From Streptomyces sp. MBT53 (GTDB lineage: Bacteria; Actinomycetota; Actinomycetes; Streptomycetales; Streptomycetaceae), in assembly GCF_016654115.1 (NCBI RefSeq), contig NZ_JAEQAZ010000051.1, positions 1 through 59,545 of the forward strand: 59,545 bases of DNA, read 5' to 3'. The position numbers and the translations under genes are program-made. The notes beneath the pieces are model-generated. The model was not told the origin of the DNA, did not search any database, and saw only the letters and a list, made by a program, of their open reading frames with translations. Positions 16,230 through 24,332 of this stretch are shown here, in pieces. Each line of letters begins with the position of its first letter. Within the stretch, counting starts at the first letter, position 1.

Positions 16230-16380
16230 GCTTACCCCACCGAAAGATTGGCTGGCATATGCGTAATCTTGCCGCTACGCAAACGCATCACCGCAGCTCG
16301 ACCAGGCCGCAGGCTGGGCAGGGACAACACGGAGCCCGGCGTTGTGGTCTCCACGCATCGTGTTCGTACGGGGAGACAAC

Positions 16381-16989
16381 GTGACACGAGAAGACCGACG
16401 CATGCCACCGCTCACGGCTGTTCGCATCCGAAATCGGTCCACGGTGTCCGTGGGCCTGATGGCACTCGCTGCGATCGCCGCGACAGCAGGCTGTTCACCC
16501 AGCGATGGTGACACGGCACAGAAGTCGTCGAGCCCGACTACCGCCTCGCCCACGACCACGGTGTCCGCAGCCGAGGCCCAGACCCGCAAGGACGTCATCG
16601 CCGCCTACCAAGGCATGAACGACGAACAGGTCAAGGCCTACGCAAAGTCCTCGCTCGCCGGAAGCAACATCGCCAAGTACGCGACCGGTGCCGCGCTGCG
16701 GGACACGAAGGACACGGTCTTCGTCAACATGCAGAACGGCATCATCGTCAAAGGTGAGCCCAAGGTGACAGTCACCGAGGACGACGTTGCGATCGATGCC
16801 ACTGGCACGCGGGCGACCCTCACGGTGTGCTTCGACCTGAACACCTGGGAATCGGTGGACAAGAAGACAGGCAAGAGCGTCACCCCGCCCAACCAAGTCA
16901 AGCGATACACAACCGTCGCACACCTCCAAGAGCAGGGCTCCCGGTGGCTGGTCACCGACGAGAAGGCAAACAAGGCGAAGAGATGCTGA
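16381..16989 (+). CDS. Putative lipoprotein upstream of the Tad pilus genes
   Basis: A 202-residue protein. GTG at 16381 is preceded by GGGGAG at about 16370-16375; an earlier in-frame GTG at 16342 lacks this. A hydrophobic segment ending in AATAGC is a lipobox, after which comes a Ser/Thr linker and a small globular domain (TRKDVIAAYQGMND, VDKKTGKSVTPPNQVKRY, GSRWLVTDEKANK) that resembles the nuclear-transport-factor-like secreted proteins common in Streptomyces. The stop overlaps the next ATG, so it belongs to the pilus transcription unit. Function unknown. Confidence 0.7.
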   Translation: MTREDRRMPPLTAVRIRNRSTVSVGLMALAAIAATAGCSPSDGDTAQKSSSPTTASPTTTVSAAEAQTRKDVIAAYQGMNDEQVKAYAKSSLAGSNIAKYATGAALRDTKDTVFVNMQNGIIVKGEPKVTVTEDDVAIDATGTRATLTVCFDLNTWESVDKKTGKSVTPPNQVKRYTTVAHLQEQGSRWLVTDEKANKAKRC

Positions 16990-17906
16990 ACCGGCCCGCC
17001 CTGGCTAGTGCCGTGTTAGCAGCGCTCGTCTTCTTAGATTCGGGAGAGGCCACCGCATATGCAGGTAGTGGCAAGGTCGTCTGCAACGAGAGGGGTCTGT
17101 GCCGAGTCGTCGCCGACGACACCATCCCTACACCGGGCCAGGCCGGTGGCGACCAACAGGCCTCGAACGGCAATGCCGCCAAGCCCAAGTGCTACGACAG
17201 CCTCGTCGGCAACCAGGAAGTCCCCTGCTACCTGAAGAACTACGGGTACTGGGCCAACGGCCGCAACTGCTACTTCCAGCAGGCCGATCCCCAGCCGGCC
17301 GCGGGCGATCCCCGCTGGGAGGGGCATGACCCCGCCGACGGCGCGATCTACGACGCGTACTGCCCGGACAACCCGAACATGACCAGTCAGTGGTTCGCCC
17401 AGCCGCCGGCTGAAGGCGCGGCGGTGGATCCTGCGGTACTGGCCCTGGAAGCCGTCAAGAAGATGACGCTGCGCGGCCCAGACGTCGCCAACCCCCGTGC
17501 GGCCGGTACGTACACGGTCGGGGTTCCGATGTGGATGTGGGTCAACCAGAGCGCAACAACGTATGGCCCGCAGTCCGCGTCGGCGACGGCTGGGGCCGTG
17601 ACCGTCACGGCAACCGCGAAGGTGTCGAAGATCGTGTGGCGGATGGGTGACGGCGCCACGGTGACGTGCGCGGGCCCCGGCACGGTCTACGCGGCCTCCG
17701 CCGGCATGGGCGAGTCCCCGACGTGCGGCCACCTCTACACCACGACCTCGGCCAGCGCGGGCAGCGGCAAATACGAGGTGACCGCGGCCTCGACGTGGGC
17801 GATCGACTGGCAGGTCACGGCCGGCGGAGGACAGACCGGCCAGCTCACCGAGATCCGGCAGACCCAGACACAGGTGGCGATCGGCGAGCTCCAGGTCGTC
17901 AGGTAA
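16983..17906 (+). CDS. Secreted protein of the pilus locus with Trp/Cys-rich domain
   Basis: A 307-residue protein with a predicted signal peptide (about 1-25, LASAVLAALVFLDSGEATAYA) and several paired cysteines (VVCNERGLC, PKCYDSL, VPCYLKNYGYW, NCYFQQ, DAYCPDN). The C-terminal half contains VGVPMWMWVNQS and a repeated Thr/Ala/Val-rich beta region ending in GELQVVR. Related Streptomyces proteins are often labelled ATP/GTP-binding, but no nucleotide motif is visible here. The ATG overlaps the upstream stop and the SAF gene begins 21 bases after its end, so it is probably a surface component of the pilus system. Confidence 0.7.
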   Translation: MLNRPALASAVLAALVFLDSGEATAYAGSGKVVCNERGLCRVVADDTIPTPGQAGGDQQASNGNAAKPKCYDSLVGNQEVPCYLKNYGYWANGRNCYFQQADPQPAAGDPRWEGHDPADGAIYDAYCPDNPNMTSQWFAQPPAEGAAVDPAVLALEAVKKMTLRGPDVANPRAAGTYTVGVPMWMWVNQSATTYGPQSASATAGAVTVTATAKVSKIVWRMGDGATVTCAGPGTVYAASAGMGESPTCGHLYTTTSASAGSGKYEVTAASTWAIDWQVTAGGGQTGQLTEIRQTQTQVAIGELQVVR

Positions 17907-17927
17907 CGCCATCGGAAGGATGCAGCG

Positions 17928-18632
17928 TTGAGCAAGACCCAAGAACGCACAGGAGGAACAAGTGCGAGCGGAGTCCCCCAGCAGGGGCAAGTGGCCGCAC
18001 CGGTCGCGCCGCCGCGGGTGTCGGCCCGCAGGCGCCGGCCGGGCGTGATCGCCCTGTCGCTAGCACTGATCGCCGCCGGTGGGGCGGGTGTTGCCGTCTT
18101 GCTGCTCCAAGTCGGCCACCGCACCCAGGTGGTCACCGTGGTCCGCGACGTCCAGGTCGGCCAGGTCCTTACCGAACAGGACCTGGGGACGGCCTCGATC
18201 TCCCTGGACCCGTCGGTGAAGGCCGTCCACGCGGACGATGTGAAGGCGGTGGTGGGCAAGCGGGCGGCCGTGGAACTGAAGCCGGGCTCGCTCCTGACGC
18301 CGTCGCAGGTAACCAAGGACTCTCTGGTGAAGGCCGGCGAGCAACTGGTTCCGATCGGGCTCAAGCCCGAACAGGTTCCCGCCACCAGCCTGGTCCCCGG
18401 CCAGAGAGTCGAACTGGTCCACGTTCCCGCGCAGGGCGACACGGACACCGACAAGTCCTCCACCGCTCCGGAGACGATCACCGGACGGGTCGTGAAGGCG
18501 TCCAAAGCCGCCCCTGGCACCGGGGTTGTGGTCGTCGACGTCGCGACCTCCGCGACCGACGGCCCGACCGTCGCCGCGTGGGTGTCGGCGAGCACCCTGC
18601 GCCTGGTCCTCACCGCTGCGGACGGCAGCTGA
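17928..18632 (+). CDS. SAF-domain pilus assembly protein (CpaB/RcpC-like)
   Basis: A 234-residue protein starting at TTG 17928 with GGAAGGA seven bases upstream. One membrane helix (about 39-60) is followed by a SAF domain (about 67-130: VVTVVRDVQVGQVLTEQDLG, GKRAAVELKPGSLLTPSQV) and a second beta domain. This is the CpaB/RcpC arrangement, which in Tad systems sits in the envelope near the secretion pore. A monoderm has no outer-membrane secretin, so its role here is probably to guide the pilus through the wall. The end overlaps the TadZ-like ATG. Confidence 0.8.
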   Translation: MSKTQERTGGTSASGVPQQGQVAAPVAPPRVSARRRRPGVIALSLALIAAGGAGVAVLLLQVGHRTQVVTVVRDVQVGQVLTEQDLGTASISLDPSVKAVHADDVKAVVGKRAAVELKPGSLLTPSQVTKDSLVKAGEQLVPIGLKPEQVPATSLVPGQRVELVHVPAQGDTDTDKSSTAPETITGRVVKASKAAPGTGVVVVDVATSATDGPTVAAWVSASTLRLVLTAADGS

Positions 18633-19456
18633 TGGCCGTCATCGCGCTGGCCGGCTGCACCGGCGCACCCGGAGTGACGACCACTGCGCTCGCGCTGCTG
18701 TTGTCGTGGCCGCTGGAGCCGGGCCGGAAGATGATCCTTGCTGAGTGCGACCCGGACGGCGGGGCCGTCCTGCACGGACTGCTGCAGGGCACGCTCGGCG
18801 ACCGGTACGGGCTGCGGAACCTGTCGGTGGCGGCCCGCAAGGGCGAGTTCGGCGACGCTTTCTGGCGTCAGCTGATCGCCCTGAACGGCGAGGAGGGGAA
18901 GCCGGAGTCACCGCGTGACCGGCTGCTGCTGCCCGGCGTCACCGACCCGGCCCAGGCGGCGAGCCTGGGTTCGGTCTGGAAGGGCCTGGCGTCCATGTTC
19001 CGGGGCATTGAGACCGAGCACGGTCACGACGTTCTGATCGACCTCGGCCGCAGTGGCGCCTTCGGTCTCTCCGGGGTCCTGGCCGAGCAGGCCGACGCTG
19101 TCATCATGGTGGTGCGCAACACCCTGCGCTGTCTTCAGGCCGCGCAGGCCCGGGTGACGGCTCTGGAGGAACGTGTCGGGGACGTCGGCCTGCTGGTGAT
19201 CGACGAAGGTCCCTACCCCGCCGGCGAGGTCCAGCGCGTGCTGCAGGTACCGGTCGTGGCGACACTGCCGTACGCGCCGCAGGATGCGCGGGTGCTGTCG
19301 GACGGCGCCGAGCAGCCCCGACGCTTCACCAGGTCGCCGCTGATGAAGGCTGCCCGCACGAGCAGTGCTCTGCTGGTGCAGCGGGCCGCCGTACGCCGTT
19401 CCCGCCTCGATCAGCGCCGCGTCTTCGCCGGCGGGGAGGCGAACCGTGGACGCTAA
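18632..19456 (+). CDS. TadZ/CpaE-like ParA-superfamily protein with atypical P-loop
   Basis: A 274-residue MinD/ParA-like protein. The N-terminal loop reads GCTGAPGVTTTA, which keeps the glycines and threonines but lacks the signature lysines of the deviant Walker A motif; later segments LAECDPDGG, HDVLIDLGR and VIMVVRN match switch I/II positions. TadZ proteins that localise Tad pilus machinery at the pole are known for atypical Walker A motifs, so this fits and suggests weak or absent ATP hydrolysis. The gene overlaps the SAF gene by one base and the TadA gene by 11. Confidence 0.75.
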   Translation: MAVIALAGCTGAPGVTTTALALLLSWPLEPGRKMILAECDPDGGAVLHGLLQGTLGDRYGLRNLSVAARKGEFGDAFWRQLIALNGEEGKPESPRDRLLLPGVTDPAQAASLGSVWKGLASMFRGIETEHGHDVLIDLGRSGAFGLSGVLAEQADAVIMVVRNTLRCLQAAQARVTALEERVGDVGLLVIDEGPYPAGEVQRVLQVPVVATLPYAPQDARVLSDGAEQPRRFTRSPLMKAARTSSALLVQRAAVRRSRLDQRRVFAGGEANRGR

Positions 19457-20924
19457 GCCTCTGCACCCCGACCCGTCCGTCACTCCCCCGCCCGGCCGCC
19501 CTCAGTCGGCCTACCGGGCTCCGGCAGGAGCCGCTTCGAGTTCACACACGGTCGGCACGGCAGCACCGCAGATCACCGTCGACTACCAGGCGGCCCGGAG
19601 CATCGCGGCCCAAGTCGCCCGGCAGCGTGAGGAGTTGCTGAAGACCGTCCCGGGGATGAACCGGGCCAGCGAGGAGCAGCGCTGCCTGGGCTGGATCAAC
19701 GAGGCGGTCGCGTTGTGGTCGGACGCGCACGCGATGACACCGCGCGAGGACGGTGCGCTGCGGGGTGCCGTGTATGACCTGCTCTACCGGGCTGGGCGGC
19801 TGCAGCCGTATCTGGACGACGGGCGGGTCGAGGACATCATCATCCAGGGGCCGGGCGAGGTGTGGCTCGACTACGGCGACGGTGAACGCCGGATGGTCGG
19901 GCCGGTAGCGGACTCGGAGGAGGAACTCCTGGAACTGCTGCGGGAGTTGGCCCGCGACTCCGGGCACAACGAGCGCACCATCTCCACCGCGCACCCCACC
20001 CTCGCGCTCTCGCTTCAGGACGGCTCCCGGCTGCAGGCGATCACCGGGCTCGGTCCGATGACGTATGCGGTCATCCGCCGTCACCGGGTCTTCCACGTCG
20101 GCCTCGATGACCTGGTGGAGCTGGGCACGATCGATGCGATCCTGCGGGAGTTTCTCGGCGCGTGCGTGCGCGCGGAGAAGAACGTCATGATCGCGGGAAA
20201 GCAGAAGGCCGGGAAGACCACGCTGCTGCGGGCGATGCTCCGCGAGTTCGATCCGGACTGCCGCTTCGCCACCATCCAGACCGAGGACGAGCTGTTCGCC
20301 CACGCCAACGGCTACCACCGCCAGGTCGTCAACCTGGTGGGGCGGGAGTCCAACGGGGAGAAGGACGTCACCGGCCGCGGCGCGGGCGAGATCACGTTGC
20401 TGGACCTGATGCATCCGGCACTGCGGATGTCGCTGGAGCGGATTGTGGTCGGTGAGGTCCGCGGTCCCGAAGTCGTCGCCATGATGCAGGCGTTGACGAA
20501 CGGGTCGGGCGGCAACCTGTGCACGATCCACGCGCGTCGCCCCGACATCGTCTTCGACCGGATCGCCGAGCTGTATGCGCTGGCCCAGGGCAACCTGTCC
20601 GAACAGCTGGCGTACCGGCAGACCGCCAACGGCCTGGACTTCATCGTGTACGTCGACATGACGGACGAGACACGGATCGGCGGCCACCGTCACCGCTATG
20701 TCTCCCACGTCCTGGAGGTGAGCGGGATCGGCGAGTCCGGGCGCCCGGCGACCAACGAGATCTTCGCTCCGGGAAGGGAGTTCGGGGAGCTGCGGGCGGT
20801 ACCGCGGATGGACCCGGGCTGTGTGGATGACCTGCGCCGGGTGGGCTTCGACTCCGGCCTGCTCCAACTGCCCTACGGGGCCTGGGAGCGGCCGCTGGCT
20901 CTGAAGGTGGGGGCCGGCCGGTGA
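19446..20924 (+). CDS. tadA: TadA/CpaF-type pilus secretion ATPase
   Basis: A 492-residue type II/IV secretion ATPase with start GTG 19446 inside the end of the previous gene. Walker A is GKQKAGKT at 251-258, Walker B carries the VGEVRG motif with Glu337, and an Asp-rich box lies near ATIQTEDELF. The N-terminal domain (about 40-230) has the DDGRVEDIIIQG and DGSRLQAI motifs of CpaF. It powers pilus assembly at the inner face of the membrane with TadB and TadC, which follow directly. Residues GRGAGEITLLDLM are the family's typical arginine-containing loop. The TadB GTG overlaps the stop. Confidence 0.92.
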   Translation: MDAKPLHPDPSVTPPPGRPQSAYRAPAGAASSSHTVGTAAPQITVDYQAARSIAAQVARQREELLKTVPGMNRASEEQRCLGWINEAVALWSDAHAMTPREDGALRGAVYDLLYRAGRLQPYLDDGRVEDIIIQGPGEVWLDYGDGERRMVGPVADSEEELLELLRELARDSGHNERTISTAHPTLALSLQDGSRLQAITGLGPMTYAVIRRHRVFHVGLDDLVELGTIDAILREFLGACVRAEKNVMIAGKQKAGKTTLLRAMLREFDPDCRFATIQTEDELFAHANGYHRQVVNLVGRESNGEKDVTGRGAGEITLLDLMHPALRMSLERIVVGEVRGPEVVAMMQALTNGSGGNLCTIHARRPDIVFDRIAELYALAQGNLSEQLAYRQTANGLDFIVYVDMTDETRIGGHRHRYVSHVLEVSGIGESGRPATNEIFAPGREFGELRAVPRMDPGCVDDLRRVGFDSGLLQLPYGAWERPLALKVGAGR

Positions 20925-21862
20925 TCCTGTTGTGGGCGCTGCTCAGTGGCATGGCCGTCATCGGCGGACTGATCGGTACTGTCGCCGGTGTGGTGGGGAC
21001 TTCGGTGCAGCGCCGGGCCCCGCTGCGCGAGCGGTGGAAGGCGGTGCGCGGCGGCGCCGAGCTGGGCGAGGAGGTCCGGCTGCGACGTCGCACGCTGACC
21101 GTCGCGGCGCTGGTGGTGTTCGTGGGCGTGTGGCTGGTCTCCGGGAATTTCGTGGCCGGTGCGATGGTGGGTGCGGCTGTGGTCGGGGTGCCGTGGTTGA
21201 TCTCGCCGGCGCAGATCGCGCAGGAGCGCATCGGGCAGTTGGAGGCGCTGAGCGCATGGACGCAGCATCTGGCCGGGCTGCTGCGGCTGGGCATGGGCCT
21301 GGAGCAAGCGATGATCACCAGCCGTCGGGGTGCCCCGGAGGAGCTGGCCGGGCAGATCGTCAATCTCTCCGACCGGCTGCGCCTGGGATGGCGGCCCGAG
21401 GAGGCGCTCCGCGCGTTCGCCGACGAGCTCGACGACATCACGGCCGACAAGGTGGCGGCCGCGCTGATCCTCTCGGCGGGCGACCGCGGCCCGGGCCTCG
21501 CGCAGGGGCTGGAGGACCTGGCCGCGACCGTCCGTGAGGAGGTGGCCGGCAAGCGGAAGGTGGAGGCCGACCGGGCCAAGTCGCGGACGACCGTGCGGTG
21601 GATGACCCTGATCACGCTGGGCATCGTCGTCGCCGGGTTCTTCGTGCCGTCCTTCACCCGCCCCTACAACACCCTGCTGGGCCAGCTGGTGTTGGCGTTC
21701 CTGACCGCCGGATTCATCGCCACGCTCGCCCTGATGCGCTCGCTGGGCACCTTCCGCCACATCGCCCGGTTCCTGATCGCCGACGCGCGCAGCACCGTCC
21801 GCCTGCCCACACCCGCTCCAGAACCGGACCAGGGGCGCATGCGGGAAGGGGTCACGCCGTGA
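20921..21862 (+). CDS. tadB: TadB-like pilus assembly membrane protein (T2SSF family)
   Basis: A 313-residue protein with N-terminal helices (about 3-26 and 60-90), a central cytoplasmic T2SSF domain (QLEALSAWTQHLAGLLRLGMGLEQAM, RPEEALRAFADELDD, LILSAGDRGPGLAQGLEDLA) and two C-terminal helices. This is the inner-membrane platform of Tad machines that contacts the TadA ATPase. GTG start and stop both overlap the neighbouring genes by four bases. Confidence 0.88.
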   Translation: MILLWALLSGMAVIGGLIGTVAGVVGTSVQRRAPLRERWKAVRGGAELGEEVRLRRRTLTVAALVVFVGVWLVSGNFVAGAMVGAAVVGVPWLISPAQIAQERIGQLEALSAWTQHLAGLLRLGMGLEQAMITSRRGAPEELAGQIVNLSDRLRLGWRPEEALRAFADELDDITADKVAAALILSAGDRGPGLAQGLEDLAATVREEVAGKRKVEADRAKSRTTVRWMTLITLGIVVAGFFVPSFTRPYNTLLGQLVLAFLTAGFIATLALMRSLGTFRHIARFLIADARSTVRLPTPAPEPDQGRMREGVTP

Positions 21863-22743
21863 ATCTGCTTCCCGTCGTAGCGGCCGGAGGCACCGTAGGC
21901 GGCGGTGTCGCCCTACTCGTGCGTGAACTGCTGCAGCAGCCGCCCGCGTTGGCGGTGGCGCTCAAGCGCACCGGTCCCGCGCGCCTGAGCATGCCCGAGC
22001 CGGAGCTGGACCGCGACGAGCGGTGGGGCAAGTGGCTGCTGGCCCGCCTCGAGCACCTGCCCGGCGTACGGATCCCCGTCAAGAATCTTGCCCTGCTCGG
22101 ACAGGGGCCGGGCCAGTTCATGCTGAAGAAGACGGCGCTCGCCGCGCTCGGCCTGCTCTGCCCCGTGCTGGTGTCCGTCCCGTGGATCATCGCGGGCGTC
22201 TCCCTGCCCTTCTACGTGCCCGCGGCCGCCGGACTGGCCATCGCCGGCCTGCTGTTCATCACTCCCGATCTCGCCGTACGTGACCAGGCCAAGCGGGCAC
22301 GAGAGGAGTTCGCGCACGCTCTGTCCGCCTACCTCGACCTGGTGGCGCTCAAGCGGGCCGCGGACGCCGGGCCGGCTGAGGCGCTGGAGAAGGCAGCAGC
22401 TGTCGGGCGGGGGTGGCCGTTCCTGTATCTGCAGGGCGCTCTGCGCCGTGCCCGGCTGGAGAAGATCCCGCCGTACCAGGCGCTGTCCGAACTCGCCGAC
22501 GAGTACGACCTGCCTGTCCTGACGGATGTCGCCGACATCATGCGCGGCTCGGCCACCGACGGCGCCGCCGTCTACAAGGCCCTGCGGGCCCGCACCGCCG
22601 CACTGAACACCGAACTGCTCGCCGACCAGGCCGCCGAGGCCAACACGGCCAGCGAGAAAATGACCGCCCCCGGCGCTCTCCTCGCCGTCCTGGTCATGTT
22701 GCTGATGGCGTTCCCAGCGGTGATCCGCATGCTCACTGTCTGA
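21859..22743 (+). CDS. tadC: TadC-like pilus assembly membrane protein (T2SSF family)
   Basis: A 294-residue protein starting at GTG 21859. Helices at about 90-130 are followed by a T2SSF-like domain (REEFAHALSAYLDLVALKRAADAG, GRGWPFLYLQGALRRARLEKIPPYQALSELADEYDL) and a C-terminal helix (GALLAVLVMLLMAFPAVIRM). It partners TadB as the second platform protein. The order tadZ-tadA-tadB-tadC is the standard Tad core. A gap of 50 bases with a GTGGAGGAGC ribosome site separates it from the pilin-like gene, allowing separate translation control. Confidence 0.87.
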   Translation: MNLLPVVAAGGTVGGGVALLVRELLQQPPALAVALKRTGPARLSMPEPELDRDERWGKWLLARLEHLPGVRIPVKNLALLGQGPGQFMLKKTALAALGLLCPVLVSVPWIIAGVSLPFYVPAAAGLAIAGLLFITPDLAVRDQAKRAREEFAHALSAYLDLVALKRAADAGPAEALEKAAAVGRGWPFLYLQGALRRARLEKIPPYQALSELADEYDLPVLTDVADIMRGSATDGAAVYKALRARTAALNTELLADQAAEANTASEKMTAPGALLAVLVMLLMAFPAVIRMLTV

Positions 22744-22793
22744 ATCCGTTTCCGACCGTCGAACTCGCTCAATCTGGTGGAGGAGCACGCCCG

Positions 22794-22997
22794 ATGAAGT
22801 ACACCGCCTTACGGTCCTGCCGCGCCGTCCGCCGGCTGGCCACACGCATCGAGGAGGCCACGCGTCAGCCGGACCGTGGCGACATCAGCATCACCACCGT
22901 CATCATCTGGGTCGCCGCCGTCGGCGGCGCCCTGGCGATCGCCGGCACGATCGCCGTAGTGATCGCGAAATACAACCTGAGCCTGAGCGGGATCTGA
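22794..22997 (+). CDS. Flp-pilin-like small membrane protein
   Basis: A 67-residue protein: a positively charged N-terminus (about 1-28), then DRGDISITTVIIWVAAVGG with a single hydrophobic helix (about 33-59). Size, position after tadC and the charged leader plus helix fit a type IVb (Flp) pilin or pseudopilin. The canonical cleavage motif (Gly followed by Glu at position 5 and Tyr) is missing: after Gly the residues are Asp-Ile-Ser-Ile-Thr. No prepilin peptidase gene is seen in the window. Strong ribosome site GGAGGAGC upstream. The stop overlaps the next ATG. Confidence 0.7.
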   Translation: MKYTALRSCRAVRRLATRIEEATRQPDRGDISITTVIIWVAAVGGALAIAGTIAVVIAKYNLSLSGI

Positions 22998-23515
22998 TGC
23001 CGGGCGGCCCCCGTATCCGGGCCTGGTGGCACGGGCGGCGCTGGGGGGACGACCGGGGCGACGCCTCCGTCCAGATGGCGATCGTCTTCCCCTTCATCCT
23101 GCTCGCCACCATCGCCGTCATCCAGGCCTCCATGTGGTACTACGCCCGGGAGATCGCCCTGACCGCAGCCCGCGAGGGCCTCACCGCGGCCCGCGCCTAC
23201 CAGGCGTCCCCCGCCGACGGCACGGCCCGCGCCCAGGACGTCCTTGCGCGCAGTGCGGGGGACAGCCTGCGCGGCTACGGCGTCTCGGCCGCCAACGACG
23301 GGCAGCGCGTACGCGTACGGGTCTCCGGTACGGCCTTGTCGATGATCCCGGGCCTGTCCGGGCTCAAGATCACGCAGTCGGCGTCGGGGCCCGTCGAACG
23401 CTGGACAACGGCCGGGGGGTGTGTCCGTTGCGCATCAGGGCCCGTTGGAGGCAGCTGGCCGGTGGGGACGAGGGCAGTGTCGCGATCGAGGCCGCCATCG
23501 TCCTCCCCTCTCTGA
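22997..23515 (+). CDS. TadE-like pseudopilin
   Basis: A 172-residue protein. DRGDASVQMAIVFPFILLA (about residues 18-36) begins the conserved TadE N-terminal helix, followed by an amphipathic region (REIALTAAREGLTAARAY) and a beta-rich tail. TadE-family proteins are processed minor pilins of Tad systems. The last 30 or so residues (after ERWTTAGG) are Arg/Ser/Pro-rich and lie in an 88-base overlap with the next gene; homologues usually end near here, so the tail may be read-through after loss of the original stop. Confidence 0.75.
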   Translation: MPGGPRIRAWWHGRRWGDDRGDASVQMAIVFPFILLATIAVIQASMWYYAREIALTAAREGLTAARAYQASPADGTARAQDVLARSAGDSLRGYGVSAANDGQRVRVRVSGTALSMIPGLSGLKITQSASGPVERWTTAGGCVRCASGPVGGSWPVGTRAVSRSRPPSSSPL

Positions 23516-23880
23516 TCATGTTCCTGTGCCTGGCGATCGCCGGCGGACGGCTCGTCACCTCCGGCGCGAAGATCGACGCGGCGTCCGAGGACGCGGCACG
23601 CGAAGCGTCCATCCACCGCACCGTGGCCTCCGCGCAGGACGCCGCCCACGCGGCCGCCCTCGAGTCCCTGAACGATCAGGGCATCACGTGCGCGTCCGCC
23701 AGCGTCCATGTGAACACCGGCGGCCTCAATGTGCCCGTGGGACAGGTGGGGACGGTCACCGTGACCGTGAGCTGCACGGTCAACCTGTCCGATCTCCTGC
23801 TGCCGGGCGTGCCCGGTGCACGGACGCTGACGTCGACGGCAACGTCGGTCGTTGATCAGTACCGGCAGCGGGGGGACTGA
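23428..23880 (+). CDS. TadE/TadG-like pseudopilin
   Basis: A 150-residue protein. TTG at 23428 is chosen because GGGGGG lies 8 bases upstream and gives the expected leader (MRIRARWRQLAGGDEGS); GTG at 23419 is an alternative. EGSVAIEAAIVLPSLIMFLCLAI is a classical TadE helix with the Glu at the fifth position after Gly, as prepilin peptidases prefer. The remaining region is beta-rich with cysteines (ITCASASV, VSCTV). It overlaps the end of the preceding pseudopilin by 88 bases and its stop overlaps the next ATG. Confidence 0.75.
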   Translation: MRIRARWRQLAGGDEGSVAIEAAIVLPSLIMFLCLAIAGGRLVTSGAKIDAASEDAAREASIHRTVASAQDAAHAAALESLNDQGITCASASVHVNTGGLNVPVGQVGTVTVTVSCTVNLSDLLLPGVPGARTLTSTATSVVDQYRQRGD

Positions 23881-24332
23881 TGATCGCGCGGCCGGCAGGC
23901 CGATACCAAGGACGGCTGGACGACCGGGGCGGGGTCACGGTGTTCGTGGCCGTGTGTGTCGTCGCGCTGATCGGCATCATCGGTATCTCCGTCGACGGCG
24001 GCAGCACGATGCGCGCCACCGAACGCGCCGACTACATCGCCGGTGAGGCCGCCCGGGCCGGCGGGCAGGCCATCGACCCGGCGCAGGCCATCACCGGCAC
24101 GGCGGTCGTCGTCGACCCGCAGGACGCGCAGGCCGCCGCCCAGGCCTATCTCCGCTCGGCCGGCGCCACCGGCACGGTCCGTGTGTCCGGGAACGGCAAG
24201 ACGCTCACCGTGACGATCACCGACACCTACGCCACGAAGTTCCTGTCCGCGGTCGGGATTGACTCTCTCGCGGTGACCGGCCACGGCGAAGCGACTCTCC
24301 TGCACGGCGTCACCGCACCCGAAGGAAACTGA
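23880..24332 (+). CDS. TadG-like pilus assembly protein
   Basis: A 150-residue protein with LDDRGGVTVFVAVCVVALIGIIG (about 13-35) as the membrane helix, then DGGSTMRATERADYIAGEAARAGGQA, typical of Tad-type proteins of the TadE/TadG N-terminal group. The tail is a small beta domain (GKTLTVTITDTYATKFLSAVGID). It is much shorter than TadG proteins with von Willebrand domains, so it is the short actinobacterial form. It directly precedes the LysM/SARP gene with no gap. Confidence 0.75.
   Translation: MIARPAGRYQGRLDDRGGVTVFVAVCVVALIGIIGISVDGGSTMRATERADYIAGEAARAGGQAIDPAQAITGTAVVVDPQDAQAAAQAYLRSAGATGTVRVSGNGKTLTVTITDTYATKFLSAVGIDSLAVTGHGEATLLHGVTAPEGN

Noticed and set aside
16211..16239. tRNA-like 3' end: AGTTG stem, TTCGAGT loop, CAACT stem, seven bases, then CCCA
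   Set aside because: The geometry matches a T arm plus acceptor and CCA, but I find no GTAAGCG 5' acceptor, D arm or anticodon arm in the preceding 90 bases. It could be chance or at most an att-site remnant; no second copy was found in the window.
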